From positions 310,001 to 374,000 of the forward strand of contig NZ_JBHUEJ010000019.1 in assembly GCF_042680565.1 (NCBI RefSeq): DNA of 64,000 bases. Direction: 5' to 3'. The stretch is from Ottowia flava. Its GTDB lineage: Bacteria; Pseudomonadota; Gammaproteobacteria; Burkholderiales; Burkholderiaceae_C. The stretch's first letter is position 1, and each line of letters opens with the position of its first letter. The notes beneath the pieces were generated by a model that saw nothing but the letters and a program-made list of their open reading frames with translations, was not told the DNA's origin and searched no databases. This document shows, piece after piece, positions 32,802 through 42,011 of this stretch. Both the position numbers and the translations under genes were made by a program.

Positions 32802-33004
32802 AAGATTGGGTGTCAGATCGGGCTGCAGAGCTTGACCACAATGCGCTGGCAGCTTCGGTTTGTGTAGCGTCCGGTACGGCTGACTTGGCACCACCGCGCG
32901 CTGATTTCGCCCCGCTTGCTGAGGCAGGAAATTGCATTTGCATACCTGACCGGCAAGGGGATCTGCCAACAATGAACCATTGTCAACTCGCAAGGAGTCC
33001 TGTC

Positions 33005-33442
33005 ATGTCCACCTTCACCGCAGACCCGAGCCACTTCTCGATGTCCGGCGCCTACTATCCCAAGGGCCACGTCTTCGCCATGTTCAACAGCGCGGCCGAC
33101 GCACAGGCGGCAGTCGAGCGTCTGGCCGCTGTGCACAAGGTCGGCGAAGTGCGCCTGCTGCCGCCTGAGGCCATCGTCCAGGCCTTTGCCGAGCGCACCG
33201 AATCCGTCGGCGGCATGCCGTCGGTAGGGCGCGAAGACCAGTTCATGCTGCGCTACGTCGAGTTGGCCAAGGAGGGCAAGCCCGGCGTGCTGGTTGACGT
33301 GGCCGACGCGTCGACCGAGGACTTGGGCGCCGCTTTTGCCGCCACCCGCGCGGTGCTGGCGTATTACTACCGTGCGTTGGTGATCGAGGAGCTGGTGCAG
33401 ACCTCGACCCACGCCGAAGAGGCCGCGTCGGGCAAGCTGTGA
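33005..33442 (+). CDS. Hypothetical protein
   Basis: A 145-residue soluble protein that I do not recognise. The N-terminal part has YYPKGHVFAMFNSAADAQAA, resembling the start of small stress or general-stress-type alpha/beta domains, with GKPGVLVDVADA later. AAGGAG lies about nine bases before ATG 33005, supporting it as a real gene. It follows a shorter homologue and precedes a convergent EamA transporter gene, with a repeat copy between them. Confidence 0.75.
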   Translation: MSTFTADPSHFSMSGAYYPKGHVFAMFNSAADAQAAVERLAAVHKVGEVRLLPPEAIVQAFAERTESVGGMPSVGREDQFMLRYVELAKEGKPGVLVDVADASTEDLGAAFAATRAVLAYYYRALVIEELVQTSTHAEEAASGKL

Positions 33443-33486
33443 CGGGCGTGCCCCGCGGCGCGCAGGCCCAGGCGGAAAAGTAGAGA

Positions 33487-33538
33487 AATAGGCTGCGAGC
33501 CCTACAGCTATCTGCGCGGGCAGCTCCCAAAAGCAGAG
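33487..33538 (+). repeat. Dispersed hairpin repeat, copy 7
   Basis: CCTACAGCTATCTGCGCGGG then CAGCT, nine bases, AGAGC. It lies between a hypothetical gene and the EamA gene. Confidence 0.85.
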
Positions 33539-33650
33539 CGAAAAACGCGTCTGACCACCTGGGCGCTGGCGGCGCGCAATCGGGTGCGCAAGTCAGGCGC
33601 TTGCCCGGTCGGGTTGGCCCACGCGGCCAATGGGTGCCGCGCGGCGGTGT

Positions 33651-34616
33651 TCAGACGCGCGCTGCGCGCCAGCGCGCCTGCAGCCGCGGCCACAGCACGT
33701 TGATCGTCAGGCCGCCGATCACCAGCAGCGCGGCCAGCATCTTCCAGCCGGGCAGTGATTCGCCCAGCCACAGCGCCGACGAGCCCATGCCGAACACCGG
33801 GACCAGGAGCGCCATCGGCGTCACGCTCGCCGCGGGGTAGCGCACCAGCAGCCAGGCCCAGGCGGCGTAGCCGAACAGGGTGTTGCCGACGGCCTGCCAC
33901 AGCACGGCGGCCCAGGTGCCCCAGTCGGCCGCGGCGATGCCGTCGCGGATCGCGGGCCAGCCTTCCAGCCACAGCGACAGCAGCAGCAGGGGCGGCACCG
34001 CGAACAGGCTGGACCACACCATGTAGCCCACCGCGTCCACGCGCCCGGCGGCGCGGCTGACGATGTTGCCGCCCGCCCAGGCCATCGCCGCCAGCAGGAT
34101 CATCACCAGCCCCAGCGGCGTGATGGATGCGCCATCCGTCACCGCGTGCCAGCCGATCAGCACGATGCCCGCCACCGCCAGCAGCATGGCCAGCACCTGA
34201 AAGCCGCGCACGCGCTCGCCCGTCATCGCCATCGCCATGCCGATGGTGAAGAACACCTGCACCTGGATCACCAGCGAGGCCAGGCCGGGCGAGATGAAGT
34301 GCGTCATCGAAATGAACAGCAGCCCGAACTGCCCCACGCCGATCAGGATGCCGAACGCCGCCAGGTTGCGCCAACTGGCCTTGGGCCGCGGGATCAGCCA
34401 CAGCGCCGGCAGCGCCGCCAACGCAAAGCGCAACGTGGCCATCAGCAGCGGCGGCAGGTGCGCCAGCGCCACCTTGATGATCGGGAAGTTGGTGCCCCAC
34501 ACCGCCACCACGGCCACCGCCAGCAGCAGGTGGCGCACCGGCAGGGTAGGGCCGAAGGTGTGCGCGGCAGCCGGCGCGGGCGCCGGGGGGATGGCAGGGG
34601 CGGTATCGGGCTTCAT
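33651..34616 (-). CDS. EamA/DMT family transporter
   Basis: A 321-residue inner-membrane protein with ten hydrophobic helices arranged as two EamA repeats. The first repeat opens with LLAVAVVAVWGTNFPIIKVAL (quoted in part: WGTNFPIIKVAL) and the second with WQAVGNTLFGYAAWAWLL. EamA proteins export amino acids or other small metabolites; the substrate cannot be told. A Pro/Ala-rich N-terminal tail of about 25 residues precedes the first helix. It is a single gene, convergent with the hypothetical at 33005 and divergent from glsA. Confidence 0.9.
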   Translation of the reverse strand: MKPDTAPAIPPAPAPAAAHTFGPTLPVRHLLLAVAVVAVWGTNFPIIKVALAHLPPLLMATLRFALAALPALWLIPRPKASWRNLAAFGILIGVGQFGLLFISMTHFISPGLASLVIQVQVFFTIGMAMAMTGERVRGFQVLAMLLAVAGIVLIGWHAVTDGASITPLGLVMILLAAMAWAGGNIVSRAAGRVDAVGYMVWSSLFAVPPLLLLSLWLEGWPAIRDGIAAADWGTWAAVLWQAVGNTLFGYAAWAWLLVRYPAASVTPMALLVPVFGMGSSALWLGESLPGWKMLAALLVIGGLTINVLWPRLQARWRAARV

Positions 34617-34707
34617 CGTGGGCGGATTGTGGGGCCAGCGGCGCGGCAGCGTCGGCCACAGGCCATTCGCACGCCGGGCGGAGAGGGGCAGAAAGCGGTT
34701 TGGGCAT

Positions 34708-34766
34708 GAAATCAGCCGCCAGCGCTACAGCGGTCAGCGCTGACAGCTATTTAATCCATAGCGAAA
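34708..34766 (+). repeat. Dispersed hairpin repeat, copy 8 (divergent)
   Basis: CCAGCGCTACAGCGG at left, GACAGCT, nine bases, ATAGC at right. It lies between the EamA gene and glsA. Confidence 0.65.
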
Positions 34767-34914
34767 CAAGCGGTGTGCCCGGCGGCACGCTGCGGCAGGC
34801 GCTTGGCAGGCGCGCCGCCGCCACGGCGTGTCCGGGGCCATCGGCCGCGCGCCAGCACCGCGCAGCGCCAGCCGCCACAATCGGTCATCGACCGCACCGT
34901 CCGCCGCCAGCCCC

Positions 34915-35847
34915 ATGGATTTTCAAGCCATCCTCGAAGAGATCACCGCCACCTTGCAGGCCGAGCTGCGCGCGCACGGGCCGCGCGGTGAAGTGGCCCA
35001 GTACATTCCGGCGCTGGCGCGGGTGCCGGCCGGGCACATCGGCATGGCGCTGCGCACCTGCGACGGCCAGGAGGCGGTGGCGGGCGACGGCGCGCTGCCG
35101 TTCTCGATCCAGAGCATCTCCAAGGTCTTCACGCTGACGCTGGCGATGCAGCACTTGAGCGAGGAGCAGCTGTGGTCGCGCATCGGGCGCGAGCCCTCGG
35201 GCACGGCCTTCAACTCGCTGGTGCAGCTGGAGTTCGAGCACGGCACGCCGCGCAACCCGTTCATCAACGCCGGCGCGATCGCGGTGGCGGACCGGCTGGT
35301 GGGGCTGTACGGCGACGCCGCCTGCGCGCAGCTCAGCGCGTTCCTCAGCGACCTGAGCGGCGAGCCCATCGGCTACGACGAGGAAGTGGCCGCCTCCGAG
35401 GCCGCCACCGGCTTTCGCAACCAGGCGCTGGCCAACTTCATGAAGAGCTTTGGCCGCGTTGACCACGCGGTCGACACCGTGCTGGACCTGTACTTTCACC
35501 AGTGCGCGCTGTCGATGAGCTGCCTGCAACTGGCGCGCGCGGCGGCCTATCTGAGCCGCGACGGCGCCCACCCGGTGCGCCCGGGCGCGCACATCATGAC
35601 CGAGCGGCAGACGCGGCGCATCAATTCGCTGATGCTGACCTGCGGCACCTACGACGCGGCGGGCGAATTCGCCTACCGCATCGGCCTGCCGTGCAAGAGC
35701 GGCGTGGGCGGCGGCATTCTGGCCGTGGTGCCCGACCACCTGACGCTGGTGGTGTGGTCGCCCGCGCTGGACGAGACCGGCAACTCGGTGCTGGGGCAGA
35801 AGGCGCTGGAGCTGTTCACCCGGCGCACCGGGTTGTCGATCTTCTGA
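34915..35847 (+). CDS. glsA: Glutaminase
   Basis: A 310-residue member of the serine-dependent beta-lactamase-fold glutaminases, which hydrolyse glutamine to glutamate and ammonia. The catalytic Ser-x-x-Lys is SISK in FSIQSISKVFTL (about residue 66), with NPFINAGAIA, the tyrosine-containing FRNQALANFMKSFG and KSGVGGGILAVVP at the C-terminus. Length is the norm. ATG 34915 is chosen because MDFQAILEEI fits the family start; upstream in-frame sequence is low-complexity. It is a single gene. Confidence 0.95.
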   Translation: MDFQAILEEITATLQAELRAHGPRGEVAQYIPALARVPAGHIGMALRTCDGQEAVAGDGALPFSIQSISKVFTLTLAMQHLSEEQLWSRIGREPSGTAFNSLVQLEFEHGTPRNPFINAGAIAVADRLVGLYGDAACAQLSAFLSDLSGEPIGYDEEVAASEAATGFRNQALANFMKSFGRVDHAVDTVLDLYFHQCALSMSCLQLARAAAYLSRDGAHPVRPGAHIMTERQTRRINSLMLTCGTYDAAGEFAYRIGLPCKSGVGGGILAVVPDHLTLVVWSPALDETGNSVLGQKALELFTRRTGLSIF

Positions 35848-35921
35848 TGCTCTTCTGAGCGTGGGGCGTGGGGCAGGGCGCACCGCGCCCGCCTCGGCGC
35901 GCGCCCAGGCGCTGCGTTAAC

Positions 35922-36311
35922 TCAGTCCAGGATCGGCGTGGCCGGGCCCAGCTCGCGCACGCGGTGGTCGACGTAGTAGCCGCCGTACTCGGTGTAGCGC
36001 AGCAGCAGGCGTTGGCACGCGTTGCAGCGCCACAGCTCGCAGCGGTTGTAGGGGAAGAAGGCGATCGCCACCGGCGCGTCGGCTGCGTCGTAGCGCGTGC
36101 CGTTCGGGTGCTGCTCTTCGTACGTCGGCTCGGCCACGTCGAGGTCGCGCAAGCTGCCGACGTGCACCATCTGCGCGGTGGGCCAGCGCTCTTCGGTCAG
36201 GCTGGTCCAGCCGTCGCAGCGGCCGACGCCGCAGGCGCACCCGGTCGCGGCGCCGCGCTGGGCGACCAGGGCGCGCAGTTCGTCGGCGGTGGTGATGCGG
36301 TGGGCGGACAT
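35922..36311 (-). CDS. Hypothetical zinc-binding-like protein
   Basis: A 129-residue protein of unknown function. Cysteines cluster as CACGVGRC near residue 25 and NRCELWRCNACQRLLLRYTE near residue 90, which suggests metal binding. The end is rich in Tyr and Arg (GGYYVDHRVREL). I do not know the family. It is convergent with glsA and divergent from the HELGH protein gene. Confidence 0.75.
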   Translation of the reverse strand: MSAHRITTADELRALVAQRGAATGCACGVGRCDGWTSLTEERWPTAQMVHVGSLRDLDVAEPTYEEQHPNGTRYDAADAPVAIAFFPYNRCELWRCNACQRLLLRYTEYGGYYVDHRVRELGPATPILD

Positions 36312-36403
36312 GGCGGCATTGTGCCGCTGCGGGGCGTGCGGCTGGCCTGGGCATGGCTGCGCGCTGTGCCGGAGGGTTGTGGCGTTGCGCCGATTTCAAG
36401 AGA

Positions 36404-36460
36404 AAACGGCCTCCAGCGCTAGACCCACCTGCGCTGGCAGCTACGGTTTTGATAGTTTTA
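36404..36460 (+). repeat. Dispersed hairpin repeat, copy 9
   Basis: CCAGCGCTAGACCCACCTGC then GCTGGCAGCT, nine bases, ATAGT. It is upstream of the HELGH protein gene. Confidence 0.75.
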
Positions 36461-36546
36461 TGCCAAGCCCGCAGCACTGCCCTGGCGCCGCACCGGCCCG
36501 CGGAACCGCTCCCGCGCGATCCGCGCCCGCGCGCTACAGTGCGCCC

Positions 36547-37464
36547 ATGTGGTTTCTTACCCGCCGCATTCAGCGCGACCTGCGCGACGCCGGTTTTTCT
36601 GACGCCGAGCGCCAGGCTGTTCTCCACACGCCCGCCATGTGGGCGCAGCTGACGCGGTTCTACGAAAGCGGTGGTCGCATCGAGCGCGTGGACGCCGATT
36701 TCTCCGGCGCCACCGGCGCGCCGGACGCCATCCGCTTCTTCTGCCCGCCGCCGCCGGCCGCCTGCGCGCACAGCACGTTCGGCGCGCTGGCGCACGAGCT
36801 GGGCCATGCGCTGCAGTGCCCCGAGCAATGGCTGCCCGTGGCCAGCTTCGACAGCGCTCAGGCCTACGCCCGTGCGCGCGAGTTGGGCGAGGCGCACGCC
36901 TGGCTCAACCAGGCGCGCCTGTGCCGCGCCAAGCAGGGCGGCGCGCCAGAAGCGTCGCAGGTGCTGCAGATCGAAAACGACGCCGACTTCGGCACCGCAC
37001 CCGTTGACATCTTCGCCCGCGTGGCCGAGCGCGAAGCCGCGGGCTGGAGCGACGCGCAGATCCTGGACGAGCTGGCCATGTTGAACGCCAACATGTTCCC
37101 TTGCGGCATGGGCGAGGGCAACTTCAAGACCTACGGCCAGTGCAACCGCTGGGACTGGCTGCAGGCCACGCGCGCGCAGCACCCGGCCTTCAACGATTTT
37201 CTGCAGCGCCTGCCGCGCCCGCCCCACGCGGGCGACCAGAAGCTGTTGATGAAGTTCAACCTGTTCACCGGCGTCGACGGCGTGCCGTCTGAAAGGACGG
37301 GCGTCCTGCAGACACTGGCCGACGGCCTGACGCCCACGCGGCTGGGCGATGACCTGGACGCGCTGTACGCCATCGCGCGCCAGGCCTTGCCGGACGCGGT
37401 GCCCGGTGTCGCGGCGTGCGGGCGAGACGCGCCGGCCTGGCTGGGTGAGTCGCCCAACGGGTGA
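36547..37464 (+). CDS. Putative zinc metallopeptidase (HELGH protein)
   Basis: A 305-residue cytosolic protein without signal peptide. AHELGHALQC near residue 84 carries HExxH, and GEAHAWLNQ about 30 residues later could supply a glutamate as third zinc ligand, as in gluzincins. The rest (FGTAPVDIFARVAE, NANMFPCGMGEGNFKTYGQC) is not familiar. Peptidase function is inferred from these motifs. ATG 36547 starts the compact domain; an upstream in-frame extension is poorly composed. It stands alone, so no partner suggests a target; an effector-like toxin is a possibility but unsupported. Confidence 0.7.
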   Translation: MWFLTRRIQRDLRDAGFSDAERQAVLHTPAMWAQLTRFYESGGRIERVDADFSGATGAPDAIRFFCPPPPAACAHSTFGALAHELGHALQCPEQWLPVASFDSAQAYARARELGEAHAWLNQARLCRAKQGGAPEASQVLQIENDADFGTAPVDIFARVAEREAAGWSDAQILDELAMLNANMFPCGMGEGNFKTYGQCNRWDWLQATRAQHPAFNDFLQRLPRPPHAGDQKLLMKFNLFTGVDGVPSERTGVLQTLADGLTPTRLGDDLDALYAIARQALPDAVPGVAACGRDAPAWLGESPNG

Positions 37465-37736
37465 GCCCGCCGGAAGGTCGTTCGTCCACAAGCGGAGATG
37501 GGGTCGCGCAGCGATGGCCCCGCCCGACAGGCTTCTCCTACGCCTGCGGAAGCCAAGGGCCGACAGGCGTGTCCGGTCCGGGACCGTCGCGGTGCCGCGT
37601 CTTCCGGGCCACAGTGAAGCTATGGCCCCTACGGTGGCCGATCAGCGGGCCGGTAGGGCGGCAAGGCGCCCGGATCCCCACCGACACCCGCCGTGAACCG
37701 CATGGCAGGCCGCATGCCTGCCGCAAGGAGATTCAA

Positions 37737-38261
37737 ATGACCGACAAGAAACCCCCTGTTGAACCCGACACCCCGGCGCCACTGCAGCAGCCTTCGCAAG
37801 ACCCACGGCTGGTGGCGCAGGAGCCGATCGACGCCGAAACCGCTGCGCGCGAAGTCAAAAGCGTGGGCGCTGGCGGCGGCATGGTGGCCGGCGCCGCGGC
37901 TGGCGCGGCCGTCGGCATGGTCGGCGGGCCGGTCGGCGTGTTCGTGGGCGGCACCGTGGGCGCCATCCTGGGCGCGCTGGGCGGCTACGCCGCGGTCGAC
38001 GCGACCGACCCCGACTACAGCTACTGGCGCGACAACTTCCGCGATCAGCCCGGCTTCGTCGGCGACTACAACTTCGAGGACGACTATTCGCCCGCTTACC
38101 GCCTGGGCTACCAGGGCCGCACGCGTTACGTCGGCAAGACCTGGCAGGAGGCCGAGGCCGACCTGGCGCGCGACTGGGACGCGCTCAAGGGCAAGTCCCG
38201 CCTGACCTGGGATGAAGCCAGGGCCGCCGGCCATGCGGCCTGGCACCGCGAGAGCGGCTGA
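37737..38261 (+). CDS. Hypothetical protein with glycine-zipper segment
   Basis: A 174-residue protein of unknown function. Residues 45-85 are a Gly/Ala-rich zipper (GGGMVAGAAAGAAVGMVGG, then a second similar stretch) that could span or oligomerise in a membrane. The C-terminal half is acidic and aromatic with YWRDNFRDQPGFVGDYNFED and W-rich ends, resembling small envelope or stress-linked proteins of betaproteobacteria. AAGGAG lies nine bases before the ATG. It is convergent with the LysE gene. Confidence 0.8.
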   Translation: MTDKKPPVEPDTPAPLQQPSQDPRLVAQEPIDAETAAREVKSVGAGGGMVAGAAAGAAVGMVGGPVGVFVGGTVGAILGALGGYAAVDATDPDYSYWRDNFRDQPGFVGDYNFEDDYSPAYRLGYQGRTRYVGKTWQEAEADLARDWDALKGKSRLTWDEARAAGHAAWHRESG

Positions 38262-38302
38262 AGGCCCGAACGCGTCGCGGCTCCCGGCGCGGCGCGCCGG
38301 CC

Positions 38303-38923
38303 TCAGCGGTTGGACAGCGCCAGGTTCACGCCCAGCCCGGCGAACGAGACGGCGAAACCGCGCCGCAGCCAGGCCTGCACGCTCGGCGATTCGACCACCG
38401 CACGGCGGAAGGCGTGGGCCATGAAGCCGTAGACCACGAACACGCCGAAGGTCATGGCCATGAACACGGCGCTGAGCACCAGCATCTGCGCCATCGGCGG
38501 CAGCGCTTGACCGGGGTGCACAAACTGCGGCAGGAAGGCCAGGAAGAAGATCGTCAGCTTGGGGTTGAGGATGTTCATCAGAAAGGCCCGCAGCACGATG
38601 CGCGCAGTTGATGTTTCGGGTGCGCTGCTGGGGTCGATCGCAAAGCCCGAACGGTCCCGCCAGGTCATCACCGCCAGGTACAGCAGGTACAGCACGCCGG
38701 CGAACTTCAGCACCTCGAACGCCAGCGCGCTGGCGTGCATCACCGCCGCCAGGCCCAGCACCGTGGCCAGCAGGTGCGGCACGATCCCCAACGTGCAGCC
38801 CACAGACGCCCACACCGCCGCGCGGCGCCCGCGCGTGATGCCGGTGGCCACGGTGAACACCACCCCCGTGCCCGGGATCAGCACGACGATGAGGGAGGTG
38901 ATCAGAAATTGCAGGGTGATCAT
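38303..38923 (-). CDS. LysE family translocator
   Basis: A 206-residue inner-membrane exporter with six hydrophobic helices. The N-terminal LysE/RhtB motif IPGTGVVFTVATGITRGRRA is present (about residues 15-34), with LNPKLTIFFLAFLPQF in the middle. The family exports amino acids such as lysine, threonine or homoserine; the substrate is not predictable. ATG 38923 (MITLQFL) is used rather than an upstream codon, as it starts the first helix. Confidence 0.9.
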   Translation of the reverse strand: MITLQFLITSLIVVLIPGTGVVFTVATGITRGRRAAVWASVGCTLGIVPHLLATVLGLAAVMHASALAFEVLKFAGVLYLLYLAVMTWRDRSGFAIDPSSAPETSTARIVLRAFLMNILNPKLTIFFLAFLPQFVHPGQALPPMAQMLVLSAVFMAMTFGVFVVYGFMAHAFRRAVVESPSVQAWLRRGFAVSFAGLGVNLALSNR

Positions 38924-39014
38924 GGGGGCTCCTGGACAACGGTGGCGCACAAGCAGGGTGCAGTATGCACGTGGACCGGTGCCGGGGAGGCTGCACGCCC
39001 AGCGGCCCCGGGCG

Positions 39015-40232
39015 TCAGCCGGGCCGATCGGCCCGGTCGTCCCACCAGTCGGGGGAGGGGAACAGCGCGTTCGACGCCGTATCGATCACCTCCAGCAGCG
39101 GGCCGCCGTGCGCGCCCAAACGCGCGCCCAGTCCTGCGCGCGACGCGGTCCGCTGACCCGGTAACCAGAACAGCTTGCGCGCCCAGCTGCCGGGGCGCGG
39201 CGGCCGGCGGTTGGCGGCCGCCAACCGCGTCTGGATGCGCGCCAGGCCGCCCGCCAGGCGCCACGGCGCCAGTTGGGTCAGGGCGTCGTGCAAGGCGTCG
39301 GCCCAGTCCGGCCGGGGTGCGGCAAAGCGCGACAGCGGCAGGCCGGCCGCCAGGCGCAGCACGCCATCGGCCAACACCACGTCGCACAGCGCGCACGCTT
39401 CGCTGATGCGCCCTTCGGCGATCAGGGCGCGCACCTCGTCCGCATGGCGCGGCGCGGCGGGCGCGTGGGCCTGGTCGGACCACAGCCAGGGCGCCGCGTC
39501 CCACTGGTGGCGTTGGTTTTCACGGAATTCCATGCTCAGCCGCAACTGCCACTGCGGCATGTCGCGCACGCCGCCCGACGTGATCAGCAGGCAGGGCTGG
39601 CGCTGGTTCACCGTGACCGGCGGGCCGTAGACGCCGAGCAGCGCCGTGGTCTTGGCCGCCAGCCGCCCGCGCGCGTCGCGCGGCCAGTGGCCGGCCAGCC
39701 GCGCCACGTCCAGGCGTTCCAGATTGGCTTGCAGCTGCGCCTGCGCGGCGGCCCGGTCGCTGTCCGCCAGGTTGTCCAGCGCCGCCGTGTCCGTGGGGTG
39801 AGGCGGTGCCGGCCACGGACCGGGTGGCTGGGGGGCGGCCGAGCGCGCTGCGGCAGGTGCTACGCGGCACGTTTTGGGCGTCGGTGCCATCGGCAGGCGC
39901 CACTGTTGCAGCAGCGCGTGCAGCCTGGCCGTGTCGCACAGCACTTCGCTGTGCGTGTGCTCGCCGTCGTCGTCGCGCACGGTGACCCACAGGTGCTGGC
40001 GCTCGCAGGCCGGCAACTGGGCCAGGTCTTCGCCTGCAGCGGGGCGGCGCGCCGACAGGCCGCCGCTTCCCAAGTCGTGGATCCACAGCTGCAACGCCAG
40101 CTGGCCGGCGGTCCTGGACGAAGTCAGCACCCAGGTGTGGTTGTCGCTGCTTTTCAGCGTCAGGTCGGGGCAGGCGCGCAGGAACTGGGCCGGTCCGTCG
40201 TTCCAGTCAAAGGGAGAGGGTGCCATCGTCAT
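39015..40232 (-). CDS. Hypothetical protein, 405 residues
   Basis: A large soluble protein that I do not recognise. A Pro/Ala-rich linker (about residues 125-150) divides an N-terminal domain with many Trp/His residues from a larger C-terminal part. Leu-Ala rich helices dominate near residues 150-290 and there is a basic stretch near 340-380. The sequence codes throughout with normal codon bias. An ATG two codons downstream is an alternative start. It is divergent from pdxY, a 200-base gap apart. Confidence 0.65.
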   Translation of the reverse strand: MTMAPSPFDWNDGPAQFLRACPDLTLKSSDNHTWVLTSSRTAGQLALQLWIHDLGSGGLSARRPAAGEDLAQLPACERQHLWVTVRDDDGEHTHSEVLCDTARLHALLQQWRLPMAPTPKTCRVAPAAARSAAPQPPGPWPAPPHPTDTAALDNLADSDRAAAQAQLQANLERLDVARLAGHWPRDARGRLAAKTTALLGVYGPPVTVNQRQPCLLITSGGVRDMPQWQLRLSMEFRENQRHQWDAAPWLWSDQAHAPAAPRHADEVRALIAEGRISEACALCDVVLADGVLRLAAGLPLSRFAAPRPDWADALHDALTQLAPWRLAGGLARIQTRLAAANRRPPRPGSWARKLFWLPGQRTASRAGLGARLGAHGGPLLEVIDTASNALFPSPDWWDDRADRPG

Positions 40233-40434
40233 CGAAATGCGTCAGTACGTGGGGGCGTCGCACAGCGTGCGCCGGCTGCGGGGGCATCAGCCCATCATGG
40301 CGATTGTCAACGGTGCTAGGCCACCGTCGGCGAAAGCATGAAAACTGCGTTGGCGCTGCAAAAAGGGTGCGTCGCGCCAGCCACGCGGCGCCCGCCGTCC
40401 AATGGAGCCCCCGCCGCAGGCGCACAATCGGCGG

Positions 40435-41286
40435 GTGAACATCCTCTCCATCCAATCCCACGTTTCCTACGGCCATGTCGGCAATTCGGCGGCCGTTTTT
40501 CCCCTGCAGCGCCTGGGGCACGAGGTCTGGCCGGTCTACACCGTCAACTTTTCCAACCACACCGGCTATGGCCAGTGGGGCGGCTCGGCCATTCCGGCCA
40601 GCGAGGTGGCGGCCATCATCGATGCCATGGACGCGCGCGGCGCGCTGGCCAAGGTCGACGCGGTGCTGAGCGGCTACCAGGGCGGGGCGGACATTGCGGA
40701 CGTGATCCTTGCCACCGTGGCGCGCGTCAAGGCGCTGAACCCGAAAGCCGTCTACGCCTGCGACCCGGTGATGGGCAACGCCAAGTCGGGCTGCTTCGTG
40801 CACCCCGACATCCCGGTGCTGCTGCGCGACCGCGTGGTGCCCGCCGCCGACATCGTCACGCCCAACCAGTTCGAGCTGGGCTTTCTGACCCAGCGCGAGG
40901 TGCAGACGATCGAGCAGACCCTGCGGGCCGTTGACGCCGTGTTCGCCATGGGCCCGCGCACCGTGCTGGTCACCAGCGTCGAATGCCCGGGCCGCCCTGA
41001 AGGCACCATCGAAATGCTGGCCGCCGACGCCCGCGGCGCGTGGATCGTCACCACGCCGCACCTGCCGTTCAAGGCCAATGGCTCGGGCGACGTGACGGCG
41101 GCGCTGTTCACCGCGCACTACCTCAGCACCGGCTCGGCCGCCGAGGCGCTGGCGACGACCACCGCCAGCGTGTTCGAGCTGCTGGAGCGCACCCACCAGT
41201 CGGGCGAGCGCGAGCTGCAACTGGTGCAGGCGCAGGAGGCTTACGTCCACCCGAAGCACCGCTTTGCGGTGCGGCAGCTGCGCTGA
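40435..41286 (+). CDS. pdxY: Pyridoxal kinase PdxY
   Basis: A 283-residue ribokinase-fold enzyme that phosphorylates pyridoxal in vitamin B6 salvage. The start matches the family: MNILSIQSHVSYGHVGNSAA with the substrate-binding SHVSYGHVG, then NHTGYGQW; the C-terminal ATP-binding and catalytic motif is FKANGSGDVTAALF. GTG 40435 is chosen because it gives the family's N-terminus; the sequence upstream is not conserved. It is a single gene with a repeat copy downstream. Confidence 0.93.
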   Translation: MNILSIQSHVSYGHVGNSAAVFPLQRLGHEVWPVYTVNFSNHTGYGQWGGSAIPASEVAAIIDAMDARGALAKVDAVLSGYQGGADIADVILATVARVKALNPKAVYACDPVMGNAKSGCFVHPDIPVLLRDRVVPAADIVTPNQFELGFLTQREVQTIEQTLRAVDAVFAMGPRTVLVTSVECPGRPEGTIEMLAADARGAWIVTTPHLPFKANGSGDVTAALFTAHYLSTGSAAEALATTTASVFELLERTHQSGERELQLVQAQEAYVHPKHRFAVRQLR

Positions 41287-41307
41287 TCGGCGCTTGCCCA
41301 TTTCAGA

Positions 41308-41366
41308 GGAAATCGGCCTGTAGCGCTACAGCCACCTGCGCGACCAGCTATTCAAGTAATAGCAAT
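41308..41366 (+). repeat. Dispersed hairpin repeat, copy 10
   Basis: GCGCTACAGCCACCTGCGCG then ACCAGCT, nine bases, ATAGC. It lies between pdxY and the DUF2846 gene. Confidence 0.85.
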
Positions 41367-41380
41367 CAGGTGGTGCCTGC

Positions 41381-41869
41381 TTACTTGGCCGCCGGCGTGC
41401 TCGGCGTGGCCAGGGCGCAGGTGCCGGGCTGCGCCAGTTCCAGGCCAGCGATGGCGGTCTTGCCCTGGTCCTCGGGCACCAGTTCGAGGTTGGCGCCGCC
41501 CACAAAAACGCCCAGCTTGATGTACTGGCGCACGAAGTAGTTGCGGCCCGACTGCACCGGCACCTCCAGCGCGTTGGGCGAGAACTCGGAAGCGGTCTCG
41601 ATCTTGTGGCGGGTATTGCCTGCGACTTCGGTGAAGAAGAAGGTGCGGGGCGCGGATTCACCCAGGCAGCGGCCGTTGACCCACACGTCCTTCTTCAGTG
41701 CGTGGCCGAAGCTGCTGTCGCGAAACACGTACAGCCCGGCTTTGCCGGCCGCCGGTCGAGCGAATTGCTTGGCCTGCGTGCTGGCCTCGGGCGTCGCCAG
41801 ATTGACGGTGGCGGCGCAGCCGGACAAAACCGCCACGCTGATCAAGGCCAAACCGATGCGGGTTTTCAT
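41381..41869 (-). CDS. DUF2846 lipoprotein
   Basis: A 162-residue lipoprotein. The signal ends in lipobox VLSGC (Cys about residue 18). The DUF2846 domain begins GKAGLYVFRDSSFGHALKKD and includes VNGRCLGESAPRTFFFTEV and LELVPEDQGKTAI. The domain's function is unknown; it is widespread in proteobacterial envelopes. ATG 41869 is the only start giving a proper signal peptide. Confidence 0.88.
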   Translation of the reverse strand: MKTRIGLALISVAVLSGCAATVNLATPEASTQAKQFARPAAGKAGLYVFRDSSFGHALKKDVWVNGRCLGESAPRTFFFTEVAGNTRHKIETASEFSPNALEVPVQSGRNYFVRQYIKLGVFVGGANLELVPEDQGKTAIAGLELAQPGTCALATPSTPAAK

Positions 41870-42011
41870 GGTGTTCTCTCCCTCGTTGAAAACACCAGCG
41901 TAGCGGATGCATCGGGCGGTTTTGCTGACACCAAGCACCGCTTGAAAACGGAGGTATTCAAACAGCCAGCGCCACCGTCCCCAGGTGTCGCGGCGGGCCG
42001 ACAGCGGCCGC

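Noticed and set aside
32109..32993. A 294-codon minus-strand frame opposite the small hypothetical at 32379
   Set aside because: The translation has no motif and an unusual composition; the plus-strand frame has better codon bias and a homologue next door, though certainty is limited.
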